Shown one piece after another: positions 24,501 through 34,538 of a DNA stretch of 64,000 bases; the stretch's first letter is position 1; every line of letters starts with the position of its first letter. The stretch comes from Diphasiastrum complanatum (lineage: Eukaryota > Streptophyta > Lycopodiopsida > Lycopodiales > Lycopodiaceae). The stretch lies in contig CM055109.1 of the NCBI GenBank assembly GCA_029204225.1, positions 4,302,299-4,366,298 on the forward strand, read 5' to 3'. Position numbers and translations under genes: made by a program. The notes under the pieces are model-generated. The model saw only the letters and a list, made by a program, of their open reading frames with translations, was not told the origin of the DNA and made no database searches.

Positions 24501-27500
24501 CCAGGAATGCCAAGGTATCCGTAATGCCCAAGATAGTAGAGGATCTGCCCAAAAGATAGGGACATCATACCAAGGTATCCAAAAAGCCCGAGAAGGTAGA
24601 ACTGCATCAGCAACAGGAAGCCAATAAGGAAACTGGAAAAGAGATGGACACTCATCGCGAATAGCCGCATCATACACGTAACCATCAACCATATGTGCAA
24701 ACTCAATGATATAGGTGCCACAAGAAAAGATAGCAGCATCGGAAGATTAGCACCAAGGAGTAGGAACATAAGCAGAATGACAGGCACGCTGTAATAGCAT
24801 GGAAAAGCAAGCGATATGCCAGGAAACATGGATCATAAAGAGATCATTCTGACAAAGGATAGCTAAAATGGAGAAACGTGCACCAGCATGGTCAAAAGCC
24901 CAAGGTATCCATAAGGCCCATGAATGAGAAGTAGCAATGGCACACGGTACCTTCAAGGCCCCTATCACGACAAGAGCAGCATGCCAAAAGCTCCAGAAGG
25001 TCCAATAAATCAATGCATCATCTAAAAAAGCATGATGCATAAAAACAATAGCAACAAATCTAAAAACAATAGAGGCCTCAACTGAAAAACTGTAGCCGAA
25101 AAACTCATCCAGAAAGACCTCATATGGACATACCAATCCATCAGAGGATACACCAAAAACAGATGGAGAATCGGATGACCCATCGGAACTGGCCGCAAGT
25201 GTAATCCCAAAGTACACACCAGGCGCACAAGTGAGGAATAGAAGAAATGCACTAGAACGCGGAACAGGATCCCCAACATCAGTAGCAAGCAGCGGATCAA
25301 TATCCACGTGTAGCTGGGGATGAGTATCAAAGCACATATGACCAATACTAAAGTATATGGCGGCAACATCCCCACAAACTATCCAAGAGAGGAGAAGGAA
25401 CTCTCTCAAGGTACTCTGATGGTCTCGGAAAACCAGAACAAAGTGGCAACTCAGATCAGAGACCAAGCGATATGGAGCAACCTGAAATGACGGGGAATCT
25501 AAAGATCACCTGGACAAACAGTAGCTGGAAAGGAGGCAATAACCCAAGCCATCAGGATATGCCAAGCCTGACAATGAGCAACAATCCAAGAAACAGATAG
25601 AGAGCCACATGCATAATCATAGAGATATCCGCACCATAGGCGATCAGTAATATGGAAAAACCAGCACCAATCAACAGGTCCAAATGGAAACCAAGCTATA
25701 CGTAATAACCAGGAATGCCATATATCCACAGCATCGGCATGGACTGCAGCAAATCTATATGTAGAAACACAAGGAGACTGAAGGATGCCCGTATACTCAT
25801 CTAGAAAGTTCCCAGCATATAAATACCCTAGATAAGTAATAGTGACCATCTGGCAAATATCCTCGGATGGAAAATGTGTAACGGTAAGGGCCAAAGGCGC
25901 ATGAATCATGTAAGGAACCGTAGAAATATCATGAGGCGGTTCACAAACCTCAAGCAGAGATCCATGGAGTAAAGCGAAAGAAGATACAACCTGATCACCA
26001 ATAGCGAGGGAACCATCAAACGTGGACCCGTGAAGCACCCCATAGAAATCAGCAGGAACATCGGCCATAACGGACTCAAGAGATGTAGATATAGAGACCA
26101 ATGGAGAAGATACTGCACCAACCACCGAACCAGGAGGGCTATCTGAGGTATGCGCAAAAGCAATAGTAGAAATACCACCAAGGTATACGGCCTGAGGAAG
26201 AGGACCCACGGATGGTGAAAGTGAAGCAGTAACTATGTACTCTGAATGGAAAGAAGAGCTGCATCCTGAGCCTTTGGCAGGCTACGCATAAACTGCTTCC
26301 CGGTAACCAACTGATAGTCACCCTGGGAATCAATACCAGCAAGTAAATGATGCTGACCAGCACGAGTAAAGGAAAGTGTCTGCTAAGAGAGATCCACAGC
26401 AACAGTACCAAGTGAAGAGAACCAGTCGTATGCCATATGGAGATCTACTGGAGTAGCCAAAGCATCTGAAACCGTAGACCCATGAATAATATCGAAATAA
26501 GGAGCATAGGCGACAACATCTATAGCATGGCGCTCAGAAACACGAGTAGCATCAAAGTACTCAACAACAATATCAAAGCATGGAACAGCATCATCAATAG
26601 TACTAATGATAATAAAAGATAGCGTATTTGGGTTTTATCGTGTTAGTTGAAGCCATAAAACCGAATCTAAGAAGAGTTGTCCTCCTTCTGTGGCCTGTAC
26701 CTACATACTTGATGGTATTGAGCAGCTCTCTTGGATTGTTTGGGTTTTATTGCAAGGTGTGAAGGGTTGTTCACACATGGCTGCACCTTTGACCAATCTG
26801 CTATAGAATAATAAGTGGACGAAAGTTCAGCAATGAAGTTTCGACGCTGTAAAACAAGTTGTGGCTGACTTTGTCACATTAAAGATGGTAGACCCTCAAA
26901 AACCAAGTGTCATAGTAACGGATGCAAGTGATGTCATCGTTGGGACAATTCTGATGCAAGAGGGTAGGCCAGTGGCCTTTGTGAGCAAGAAACTCAACCC
27001 TGCTCAGAAGAGTTATATGCCATTGTCCATGCTTTGAAAGTATGGAGGCATTATTTGTGTGGTGCGGGTTTGTATACACCGACCATGACATTATTATGTA
27101 TTTCTGCAATTAGCCAGGTGGGCTAGACTGATGCAGGAATTTCACATGGAAATTCGGTACAGGAAAGGTATCGAAAATCGTGTGCCTGATGCATTATCTT
27201 GTATATTGTATCAGATGTTTTTTGTGGTCATAGAGAATGACCTAATTGCTGAGATCAGATAGATTCAGCAAGAGGATCCTCATTGTTTATTGTAAGGAGG
27301 TTGTGAGAGAGGTAAATCTTGGCCAAGTAGAGTCTCAGAAGGAGAGCTCTGATCTCTTTGCTCACACTTGCCTGAAGTATACCATCGTAGATGGTATAGT
27401 TAAAGGAAATGGAAAACTTCCCATTCCAGTTAGTAACAGGCTGTGTAGGGAGATTTTGCATTCATGTCATGATAGTACTAGTGCTAGTCATCTTAATATG

Positions 27501-28587
27501 GATTGGACCTATGAGATGATCCTATGTAGCTTTTGTTGGCCCAATATGGCTTTAGGCCTACTAGTCTTGTTACAGTGGGAATTCCTCAAAGTGCCTAGTA
27601 CAGCTGATTTCTAACTCAATGGATGAAATGTAATATGTATGGTGTGGCAATAATGTTTTGAATGACGAGTAACAATGATCTTTCTAGTCATGTATGGAAG
27701 TTGTTAGTTACTAGCTAATGTCACAGATGATATCAAATAGATCATAGCTAAAACTGCGGCAACAGATGGATCAAGAACCCTAAACCACAGGTGACAGGTA
27801 TTGTTAGGTAACAAGATGTATTGTCCATTGCTGCCACCCCAATATGTAGCCAACAAGAGAGAGACAAATGGTTAATCCACCACCGCTCCCTCTTTACATG
27901 GAACTAATTGCAAGGGGATGTGCCTCTCCCTCATGCAGTCGTCTTCTTTCACCACCTAGCCTGCTTCCTGGCCAGGAAGGGCTTCACACAAGCAGTTTGG
28001 TGAGGTGGCAGTTTGCTTCAGAGCCACCTAAGCAGCCCATCCACCAAACAGTAGGTGCATAGAACTGCAGACGCAAGCGTGCTTTTGCTTTTTATGGCAA
28101 TTATACAGACATTGTGTCAAAAGATCTTAGCACTATTGCAATAGTTATTTAAAATGCATGTCTTGAATCCAACTAATTTTTTCATAGACTATTCTCAAGC
28201 TAGTATAAAAATCTGCACTTCTCTTTATGCATAAGTATAACATATGACATTGTGACAACTTACTAGCACCAAGAAGTTACAAATGTATGCATTTGAGGAA
28301 ACTTACAACACATTTAAACCAAGAATAACGTTCGTCCAGAAACGACCATTCTTGGTGCCTCCATCATAAAAATTATGTGATCCACCTTGACCAACATCAG
28401 AAACTGAGGCTTTAATCCCATTTGAATCGCCTTGTTTTTCTAAAAAAGGTGATGTGGCAAACCAAAGAGTTGGAGTAGAAAAAAATAAACTGCATCCCCC
28501 AACTGCATATGCTTCACAGACTTTCGACGAAGACAAAAGAAGACATTCATGCTTTATTTTGAACCTTTTGCTTTGTAAAGTTGGCTC
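15352..28587 (-). CDS. RBL: Rhomboid-like intramembrane serine protease, plastid type (eight exons)
   Basis: Rhomboids cut transmembrane segments inside the bilayer with a Ser-His pair. Eight minus-strand exons join in phase: 28,587-28,307; 22,794-22,740; 19,877-19,797; 19,681-19,585; 19,417-19,350; 19,251-19,153; 15,817-15,776; 15,501-15,352. Introns are GT-AG. The product shows [12 protein letters not shown] at the first helix, GQMWRLITP (the WR loop), [10 protein letters not shown] (HxxxHxxxN), [19 protein letters not shown] with the catalytic Ser, NWGH with the catalytic His, VGGLLGG, and a basic tail. The arrangement resembles plant plastid rhomboids of the RBL10/RBL11 kind; this is family knowledge, not a search result. 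No internal stop was met, so the gene looks intact. The N-terminus before 28,587 must come from an upstream exon; the best candidate is 52,949-52,650. The intron between the first two of these exons holds a LINE and two gypsy fragments. Confidence 0.92.
15776..15817 (-). CDS. RBL: Rhomboid micro-exon with catalytic His
   Basis: A 42-nt exon between CAG (15,820-15,818) and the donor GTAAG (from 15,775). It encodes [14 protein letters not shown]; the last codon is the catalytic His, which in the family stands in the GHxGG motif completed by the next exon. Confidence 0.92.
15818..19152 (-). other. Rhomboid intron of 3.3 kb
   Basis: No gene on either strand. An LTR-like remnant may start near 16,200 (see 8,101-9,292). 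The minus-strand ORF at 17,456-17,265 has no motif and no supported splice sites. Confidence 0.6.
19153..19251 (-). CDS. RBL: Rhomboid exon: [11 protein letters not shown] segment
   Basis: Acceptor CAG|GTTGG, donor ATG|GTGAG. Encodes 33 codons beginning [15 protein letters not shown] and ending VAQVIMLNM, the helix after the catalytic Ser and the following loop. Confidence 0.9.
19350..19417 (-). CDS. RBL: Rhomboid exon with catalytic Ser
   Basis: Acceptor ACAG|GTAGT, donor CTC|GTAAGT. Encodes [20 protein letters not shown]; the Ser in GASG is the nucleophile of the family. Confidence 0.93.
19585..19681 (-). CDS. RBL: Rhomboid exon: [13 protein letters not shown] segment
   Basis: Acceptor GCAG|GTGAA, donor GCAA|GTATT. 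Encodes the Asn of HxxxHxxxN, then [20 protein letters not shown]. Confidence 0.92.
19797..19877 (-). CDS. RBL: Rhomboid exon: WR loop and HxxxH
   Basis: Acceptor ACAG|GTCAA, donor TCTG|GTGAA. Encodes [20 protein letters not shown] then ANLGHLLV, with the conserved WR and HxxxH. Confidence 0.92.
20503..20714. mobile_element. 212-bp hAT-like MITE with GGAACG subterminal repeats
   Basis: The ends are imperfect inverted repeats: CTTAGTTGCCCATTCCG on the left and, reversed, CTTAGAAGCCCGTTCCG on the right. The flanks GCCCTCAC (20,495-20,502) and GCCCTCGC (20,715-20,722) make an 8-bp target duplication with one mismatch. Both arms are packed with GGAACG/CGTTCC hexamers in both orientations, while the centre is AT-rich. 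An 8-bp duplication with subterminal motif arrays is typical of hAT elements; the terminal bases are not the classic hAT ones, so the superfamily is tentative. No coding capacity. Confidence 0.8.
21663..21820. repeat. Tandem duplication, 79-bp unit, two copies
   Basis: GCAGATGCACAGTCGGGAGC starts at 21,663 and again at 21,742, and the units differ by one base (G/C near 21,727 and 21,806). A recent local duplication inside the rhomboid intron. Confidence 0.95.
22740..22794 (-). CDS. RBL: Rhomboid exon: first membrane helix end
   Basis: A 55-nt exon between ACAG (to 22,795) and the donor GTAAC (from 22,739). It encodes, with the split Leu codon, [18 protein letters not shown], matching the family segment that leads into NSLIEKG. 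Its phase (2 to 0) joins the neighbours exactly. Confidence 0.9.
22795..23294 (-). other. Rhomboid intron, start of a 5.5-kb TE-filled intron
   Basis: The intron runs from 28,306 to 22,795. This part contains no recognisable feature. Confidence 0.6.
23295..23600 (+). pseudogene. LINE (non-LTR retrotransposon) reverse transcriptase fragment
   Basis: [50 protein letters not shown] and [10 protein letters not shown] are the palm region of a non-LTR RT. The catalytic block that follows (FADD) is cut: ILLYD runs at once into unrelated sequence and then, from about 23,640, into the LTR end of Gypsy-4. Endonuclease and C-terminal parts are missing. I do not assign a clade. Confidence 0.85.
23760..24498 (-). 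pseudogene. Gypsy-4 integrase C-terminal half and chromodomain
   Basis: [20 protein letters not shown] (starting about 24,485) is the integrase segment with the catalytic Glu. After a frameshift the GPY-like region follows, then a chromodomain-like end with [20 protein letters not shown] and [11 protein letters not shown]. It resembles Gypsy-6 closely. The upstream half of the integrase is replaced by the novel sequence, joined in frame at [16 protein letters not shown]. Confidence 0.85.
24499..26209 (-). CDS. Gypsy-4 novel ORFs (unknown protein), Trp/His-rich
   Basis: Three long open stretches on the minus strand (26,209-25,499, 236 codons; 25,466-24,747, 239 codons; 24,692-24,084, running into integrase) have no motif I recognise. 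Composition is unusual: Trp, His, Phe, Leu, Tyr and Asp are abundant, with recurring [13 protein letters not shown] and ALWIPW. One segment, [18 protein letters not shown] then [20 protein letters not shown], is nearly the same in Gypsy-10. The long open frames could reflect coding, or only biased base composition. Not a known retrotransposon domain. Confidence 0.5.
26210..26615 (-). pseudogene. Gypsy-4 protease-linker remnant and flanking novel sequence
   Basis: [34 protein letters not shown] and [13 protein letters not shown] correspond to [32 protein letters not shown] and [13 protein letters not shown] of Gypsy-6, the part just after the aspartic protease. Upstream (26,480-26,610) [12 protein letters not shown] matches the novel ORF of Gypsy-10. 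So the novel region and a genuine pol remnant alternate. Confidence 0.75.
26640..27615 (+). pseudogene. Gypsy-5: RT end, RNase H and integrase zinc region, decayed
   Basis: Plus-strand Ty3/gypsy remnant of a family unlike Gypsy-6. [20 protein letters not shown] then [17 protein letters not shown] is RNase H with its first catalytic Asp; [14 protein letters not shown] follows near 27,165 after frameshifts; [19 protein letters not shown] near 27,420 is the start of the integrase zinc region. Ends are not defined and several stops are present. Confidence 0.8.
27616..28306 (-). other. Rhomboid intron, right end
   Basis: Nothing recognised. The intron donor GTAAGT is at 28,306-28,301. Confidence 0.6.
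28307..28587 (-). CDS. RBL: Rhomboid exon before and at the first helix
   Basis: Acceptor TTTCAG|GAGCC at 28,588/28,587, donor TT|GTAAGT at 28,307/28,306, 281 nt. It encodes [20 protein letters not shown] and later [28 protein letters not shown] is the conserved beginning of the membrane domain in plant plastid rhomboids. No ATG lies in frame before the acceptor, so an upstream exon is required. The Ser-rich middle would be mature N-terminal or transit-peptide sequence. Confidence 0.85.
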
Positions 28588-30723
28588 CTGAAATGACTAC
28601 ATGCAAAACCAAACTTTAGTGGAAAAGGCAAAAAGTTTGTTCAAACATAATTGGACAATTATGACATTTTGCATGTTATGGAGATTTTGAATTATATTGC
28701 AACAGGCTGAGCACTCTTCAATGTTGCATGACTAAAACCGCATATTTTCTACTCATTAACTAATCCAAGATAAAGCCAAATACATCGTATATAAATGTTC
28801 TTTGCATCTGATGTTTGTGAAAACTTTTCTCAAATGGTCATCAAGCTACATGAAAATGAAAACTTCAATAGTTTTGTGAGTCCTAATAGTCATATCACAA
28901 TGAGACTATAAATCCAATCATAATCTTGCCCAACTATACATGTATTCTAAAAAATTGCTTATAAGTTCCAACTTTGTGCAAAATCATGTTCAAATGGCAC
29001 TTTGACATGCACATGCAAAGTACATGTGAGAACAAGACTTGGAACTTAGAGAGACTAACGCCAAACAAAGTCTCGACATCAAGCTTATGAAACAAAAAAT
29101 TAAGTGCAAACAAGCCCAACCAACTTTTAGCTGTTAAAATTTGAAGATAGGACACTTGGCCGATTCAAACCCCGGCTCCCTGCACAAATAGATACTAGCT
29201 CCTTTTCCTTTTCTCTGTCGGTTGAATGATTTTGAGCAGAGCTTTGTACTGGGATGACTAGGAGTAGTAGTTTACAAAAAATTGTAAGAGAATTTCATCA
29301 CTTAGTGTTGCAAGGTCCCTTTGAGAGGCACGTTTATTTTCATAGATGATTACCTTACATTTACAAGGAGACACATAGGACTTTTAGGAGCTAAAGACGG
29401 CATATGATGGGCAATCTTAGGATGGCTGAGCACAAATCTTCATTCTAAAGCTCCCCTGTTAAGGGCTATAAAGGGCCAGCCTTACCTTTGTTTGTGTTTT
29501 GGTCCACAACTTGCTTTTAGCAATCGTTGCTAACTTAATCAGGATTTTCCCTAATTGACTTAGAATGGTTAGCCAAAACTTCAAAGTAAAGTTTTACATC
29601 CCTCATAATCTATTTGAAGGGCCAAATTTGATTATCCTTCCTTTAAGAATTTTTTTTTATACGTTGAGTGTATTAAGAATAAGTTGCTAATTTAAGCAGT
29701 TTGGTAAAGTCTACTACCCATTGTTAGAGTTCCTTTGGATGTTACATTATTTTCCCAAGAATTGTACTTTTGTAAAGCATAATTATTTGTGATTTAGTGA
29801 TAAGATATTACAAAATTTGGACCTTAGCAACATAGGCCATTGCTACAGAATATTGATTAAAAGTACAATAGGCAGTTGCTAGATTTGTCTTCCTAGACTA
29901 GTTGTTTGGGGAATTTTGCCACAATGAAGTTTATAGTTAGTATGCCAAATTGTACTATGAAAGCGGATTTTACTCTATGTAAAACAAAGTACGGTGCACT
30001 TTTCTTGCCTAAATCCATACGCAACATCAAATGTAATGAATTGCTCAAAGGTAATTGGTTTTGCTTCTGAAGGAGCCATAGTAAGTGTTGTGATCATAAA
30101 GTGAAGTACCAAAACAAGAGTTCCCAAACTTTCAGAGCCAAAAGCTTCCATTAATATGGATAGGATCACAGCATGTTATAGATAGAAAGAGAAGTGAAGC
30201 TCGAAAGAATCCATATTAGTTGAATCCGAAAGAAAAGCATGCATGTCCCATTGATGCTCATACAGAGAAATCACGTATAGTAGGTTTTGCACCCACTCAT
30301 CCCTGATCTACCACAACCATTGTGAAAAATCACTAGCAAAAGGAGAACAAGGCATGATGACTCTTCAAGTACTAATAGAGTTCTAAGTATATATACTTGG
30401 AACAAAATTCAACAAATACTTGAGGAAACAACTCTTTTAAGTTTTCGCCACCCCAACAATGCCAAATGTACACACAAACACACTAATATGTGGAAGATCA
30501 ACTTCAAAACAAAAGATCAAAAGAGGTGGACTGAAATATTGGATAGCAAATAAATATCCAAATGTCAGACATGAATGAGCGCTAGTTGATTTAAAATGTT
30601 GTTGTCCACATATGTTGTGAAAAAAAAATCAGCAAAGAAAAAGTGAAAGAAAAGTGGGCTCAAACAATGCCCAAACTGACCATTGCTAGAAAATCTTTGA
30701 AACGTTGAAAAACTTTCGATTTA
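28588..30723. other. AT-rich stretch right of the rhomboid exons, nothing recognised
   Basis: Part of the 24-kb intron if the exon at 52,650-52,949 belongs to the rhomboid. A box-B-like GGTTTGAATCG on the minus strand near 29,170 has no clear box A. No supported ORF. Confidence 0.5.
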
Positions 30724-31174
30724 AGTTATGAACGTAGCCACGGCTGATCTAGATTTAGTCTATGAAAGCATCACATAAGCAAGACTTAACCCTAGAAAGC
30801 AGGAGAGAGAAAGCTTAAAGAGACTAAAGAAGGAGATCATATCATAAGCCAAGTAACAAATGACACAAAATCCCTACTTATAGCCAAGAGGAAGCCCTAA
30901 AAGGAAGCTTCCAGTGGCTAGGGCCAAACTGAGAGGGAAAATAGTGCGCCGTCCAAGAAGGCCCCCACTCTCAGTAATATGACCAAATAACCAATATAGT
31001 GAATCATAGGGCCCAAGGCCAATAATATGGTCTAAATGTCAATAATAGGGCCCAAGGCCAACCATATAGTCTAAATGTCAAATAATGAATAAAAAAGGGC
31101 CCAAAGCCTGCCTATGCATAAAGTAAAGTAAATGTAAATGAACATGGCGAATGTAATGAGCCGAGTCCATAACT
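30724..31174 (-). repeat. Gypsy-6 3' LTR, complete
   Basis: On the minus strand it starts AGTTATGGACTCGG after the polypurine tract and ends CGTTCATAACT; the ends form a short inverted repeat AGTTATG/CATAACT. Length 451 bp. Bases 30,724-31,117 match 36,252-36,645 with one substitution near 30,872. Confidence 0.9.
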
Positions 31175-32535
31175 CTCCCCGACACAAAAATAAGACCCAA
31201 CTGCCATGAAGGACTGGATCAAGTAACAGCAAGCCCTGGAGGATCAACTGGAACAGCATCTGGTGTAGTAACAACTGGAGCAACAGCTGATGTGCGGCAA
31301 GAGCACGAGCCTGATCCGCAAGTGACGGTGTATGATAAAAGACATCAATAGGCTCCCATGTGGCCTCCTCAACAGGACGACCATCCCACTGGACTAGGAA
31401 CTGAATCTGCCGGCGGCGTCGACTATGATGCAAACGCACCTGAAGGATAGCAGCAGGTAATAAAGGAAAGAGATCCGGTGCAGTAGGAAACTCAGCATCA
31501 CGAGGAGCATCATCCTCAATAGCAGTACGTAATAAACTGACATGGAATATATCACAGGCACGTGTGGAAGCAGGAAGCTGAAGACAATATGTAACTGGAC
31601 TAAGAACCTCCAATATACAATAAGGCCCATAATAACGTGGTGCAAGCTTCTCAGTAGAAGCATGGCCCTGAATAAAATGATGACGTGCAAACCGTAGGCA
31701 TAGATATACCATATCACCAACATGAAACTCAACATGACGTCGATGACGATCAACTGAAGCCTGATAACGCTGCTGGACCTGCTGCAAATGGGAACTAGCC
31801 TGGAGAATAAGCTCGCGAGCACCTGATAGAAATGAAGACAGTGTCACAGGTGTATCCTCGGGAGGAAGAGGAATACCAGGTAAAAGAGGTGCATAACCAT
31901 GAGATAATAAAAATGGTGCAACGCCGGTGCTGGTACTAACAGAGCTGTTATAGCTATACTCTGTCAAACATAAGTGCTGATCCCAATCCTTCCCTGAAAG
32001 AGTAACAAAATGGCGCAAATAATCCTCAAGGATCCTGTTAAGGACCTCAGACTCCCCATCAGAAGTAGAATGATAAGCAGACCCCATAAAAAGCTGTACA
32101 TCCAATATACGCATAAGCTCTGTCCAGAACAATGATGTAAACTTACTATCCCGATCAGAAAGGATAGTACGAGGAAACCCATAGAGGCGAAATATCTCTG
32201 AAAGGAACAAGCGTGCACACTACTCTGCTGTGATAGTACTGCAGACGGGTATGAAATGTGCCTGTTTCGAGAACCTGTCAACTACCACCATACATGAATC
32301 GTGACCACGACGGGTGCGGGGAAGGCCAATGATGAAGTCCATAGAAATATCAGTCCACTAGCGGTGAGGAATAGGCCAACTCTGAAGCAAACCAGCGGAC
32401 TTAGCACGAGAGTACTTATTACGTAAGCAGAAAGGACAGGTACGAATAAGTACAACAAGCTCTTTCCTAAGGGATGGCCAATAGAAATGATCCTTAAGAC
32501 GAGCATAAGACTTCTGAAAACCAAAATGACCCCCA
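31071..32535 (-). pseudogene. Gypsy-6 integrase and chromodomain-like tail
   Basis: After the RNase H deletion: GHFGFQKSYARLKDHFYW and TCPFCLRNKYS (zinc region; its first His is lost with the deletion), [18 protein letters not shown] (core start), [32 protein letters not shown] (catalytic Glu), ERELILQASSHL-like GPY region, and at the end [18 protein letters not shown] then [12 protein letters not shown], a chromodomain-like fold. TAG at 32,360-32,358 and 32,222-32,220 interrupt it. The frame is otherwise open to 31,071, running into the LTR. Confidence 0.93.
31175..31183 (-). other. Gypsy-6 polypurine tract
   Basis: GTCGGGGAG on the minus strand directly before the 3' LTR. Confidence 0.65.
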
Positions 32536-34538
32536 ACAAAAGCACTAGACTTCTTCAAAAGGGCATGAAGAGGGGCAGCCACAGTGGCAAAGTGAGGAAC
32601 AGGACGACGAAGGTGAGTAGCGAGACCAAGAAACATACGAACATGGTGGACATCTATGGGAACAGGCCAATCAGCAATTGCCCGAACCTTATGAGGGTCC
32701 AAACGAATACGACCATCACAAATGAGAAATCCTAAAAACTCAATCTCAACAACAGCAAAGGAACACTTAGAAAGTTTAGCAAACAACTGGTGATGAACAA
32801 GCAATTGAAAAACAGATGAAAGATGTAACACATGCTCATCAAGAGTCTTACTAAAAACAAGAATATCATCAAAATAAACTAAAACACAACGACCAAGGAG
32901 AGGACGCATGATGTTATTCATCACATTCTAGAACGTAGGTGGACCATTAGTAACACCAAAAGGAAGAACACGAAACTCATACAAACCAAGATGGGTACGA
33001 AACGCAGTCTTGTGTTCGTCCGAAGGATGCATCCTAATCTGGTGATAGCCGGAACGTAAGTCTATCTTAGAGAAAAGATGAGAGGTGCCTAACTGGTCAA
33101 AGAAATCATCCATGTGAGGAATAGGATACTGGTTACGGATGGTCAACTTATTGAGGGCACGATAATCAATGCAGAGGCGTTTGGAACCATCTTTCTTACT
33201 GACAAGGAGAACAGGGGCACCAAAAGGACTGTGACTAGGAACAATAAGGCCCTGATCTAGTAAAGCAGTAATCTGAAGCTCAACCTCATCACGCTCAGAC
33301 TTAGACATACGGTAAGGAGGTCGGGAGGGAGGAGCAGAACCAGGACGCAAATCAATATGGTGGTTCACATCACGTAATGGTGGTAGCGTCGTAGGTTCTG
33401 AAAAGACAAATGCATACTGATGTAATAAGTCAGAGATCACCTGAGGAACAGCTGCTGGAGGAGAGGTAGTCACTGGAGAATCTGCTGCAGCACGCTGAAC
33501 ACATAATAAAGCTGCACAATGAGCCTTAGGTAGGCTGCGGATAAACTGCTTCCCGCTGATCAGCTGGAAATCTGCCTGAGAATCAATACCAGCAAGTGAG
33601 TGGGTCACTGCATCATGAACAAATGTCAATGTATGCTGAGCCAGGTCCAAAGTCACCGCTCCCAATGAAGCAAACCAATCAGCACCAAGGATAAGGTCAT
33701 AGCGCTCCAGAGGAATGATATAAAGATCTGCCTGTCCAGAAAAATCACCAATGCGGTAGGATAATCCCTGAAACATCTGAGAACTAGGAAATGAGTGAGA
33801 ACTGGCAACCTCGACTGTGAGAGGCTGTGGAGCAAGAATAGGTGAAGCGCGTATCCGGCTGAGAACATAACTGCTGATAAAGGAATGAGTGCTGCCGGTA
33901 TCAACTAAAGCAATATACTCACGACCAGTAATGCGCACACGTAGCCGAATGGAGCGAGGACCGGGGCACCCTGTCCTGGTAGCATAAGCAAGCTGAGCAT
34001 GGCAAGTAGCAGGAAGTAAATCAGTAGAAGGCTCAGGAGATAGATCAGGCTCATCAGATATATGAATGTAGATATCGGACTCATCTGGGGTAGTGCCCTC
34101 ATGGTAGAAAACAGCAGTAGAAGTAGGCAGGGGCTGGCGGCAATCACGGGCAATGTGGTCAGGACTCTTACAACGAAAGCAAAGACGCTTCTGCTGAATG
34201 TCAGCGAACTCTGCAGACGTGTAACGTCGGACAAAAGCAGGACGAGGAGGCGGAGGGCGAGGAGCGGGAGAAGTAAGAGAAGAGGTCGGGACGACAGTGG
34301 ATGGGGCAGATGGGGCCGGAGATGGTAGAGGTGAAAGAGATGGACGGGGTCGGGAAAAGCGAAAGGGAGCAGGATCAGGGTACTTATGCTGTAAAGTACT
34401 AGCAAGGGACATGGCCTCAACAAGTGTGGGTGGACGGAAAGAAGAGACATCGTATCGTAGAGCACCACGAAGTCCAGCAATGTAGCGAGAAATAAGCTCG
34501 GAGGGCTGAAGATCTGTAAAGAGGTAGGAAAGGTCCAT
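32536..34538 (-). pseudogene. Gypsy-6 zinc knuckle, protease and reverse transcriptase
   Basis: In one frame: Pro-rich gag end, zinc knuckle [14 protein letters not shown], protease [27 protein letters not shown] start [46 protein letters not shown], and the active site VLVYFDDILVFS, intact. RNase H should follow AAPLHALLKKSSAFV but instead the integrase zinc region begins (about 32,536). TAG at 32,930-32,928 (in place of the Gln of TFQNVMN) is the only stop here. Confidence 0.95.

Larger units (their letters stand above)
23640..26615 (-). mobile_element. Gypsy-4: non-autonomous Ty3/gypsy with novel central sequence, copy 1
   Basis: Minus-strand element lacking gag start, RT and RNase H. From its 5' side (26,615) it holds a novel stretch, a remnant of the protease-to-RT linker, more novel sequence, then integrase C-terminal half and chromodomain, and finally 30-50 bases of LTR (GAATGTAATGAGCCGAGTCC, about 23,661) beside the LINE fragment. 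It shares blocks with Gypsy-10: 24,880-25,420 with 47,630-48,165, 24,500-24,880 with 47,320-47,625, and 26,480-26,610 with 49,080-49,230. Truncated at both ends, it lies inside a rhomboid intron in the gene's orientation. Confidence 0.8.

Noticed and set aside
24747-25466. Membrane protein call for the novel gypsy ORF from its hydrophobicity
   Set aside because: The Leu/Trp/Phe richness is shared by several frames of the same DNA and no regular helix pattern is evident; I left the function open.
29160-29215. Minus-strand box B (GGTTTGAATCG) as a SINE
   Set aside because: Box A and duplicated flanks are lacking.
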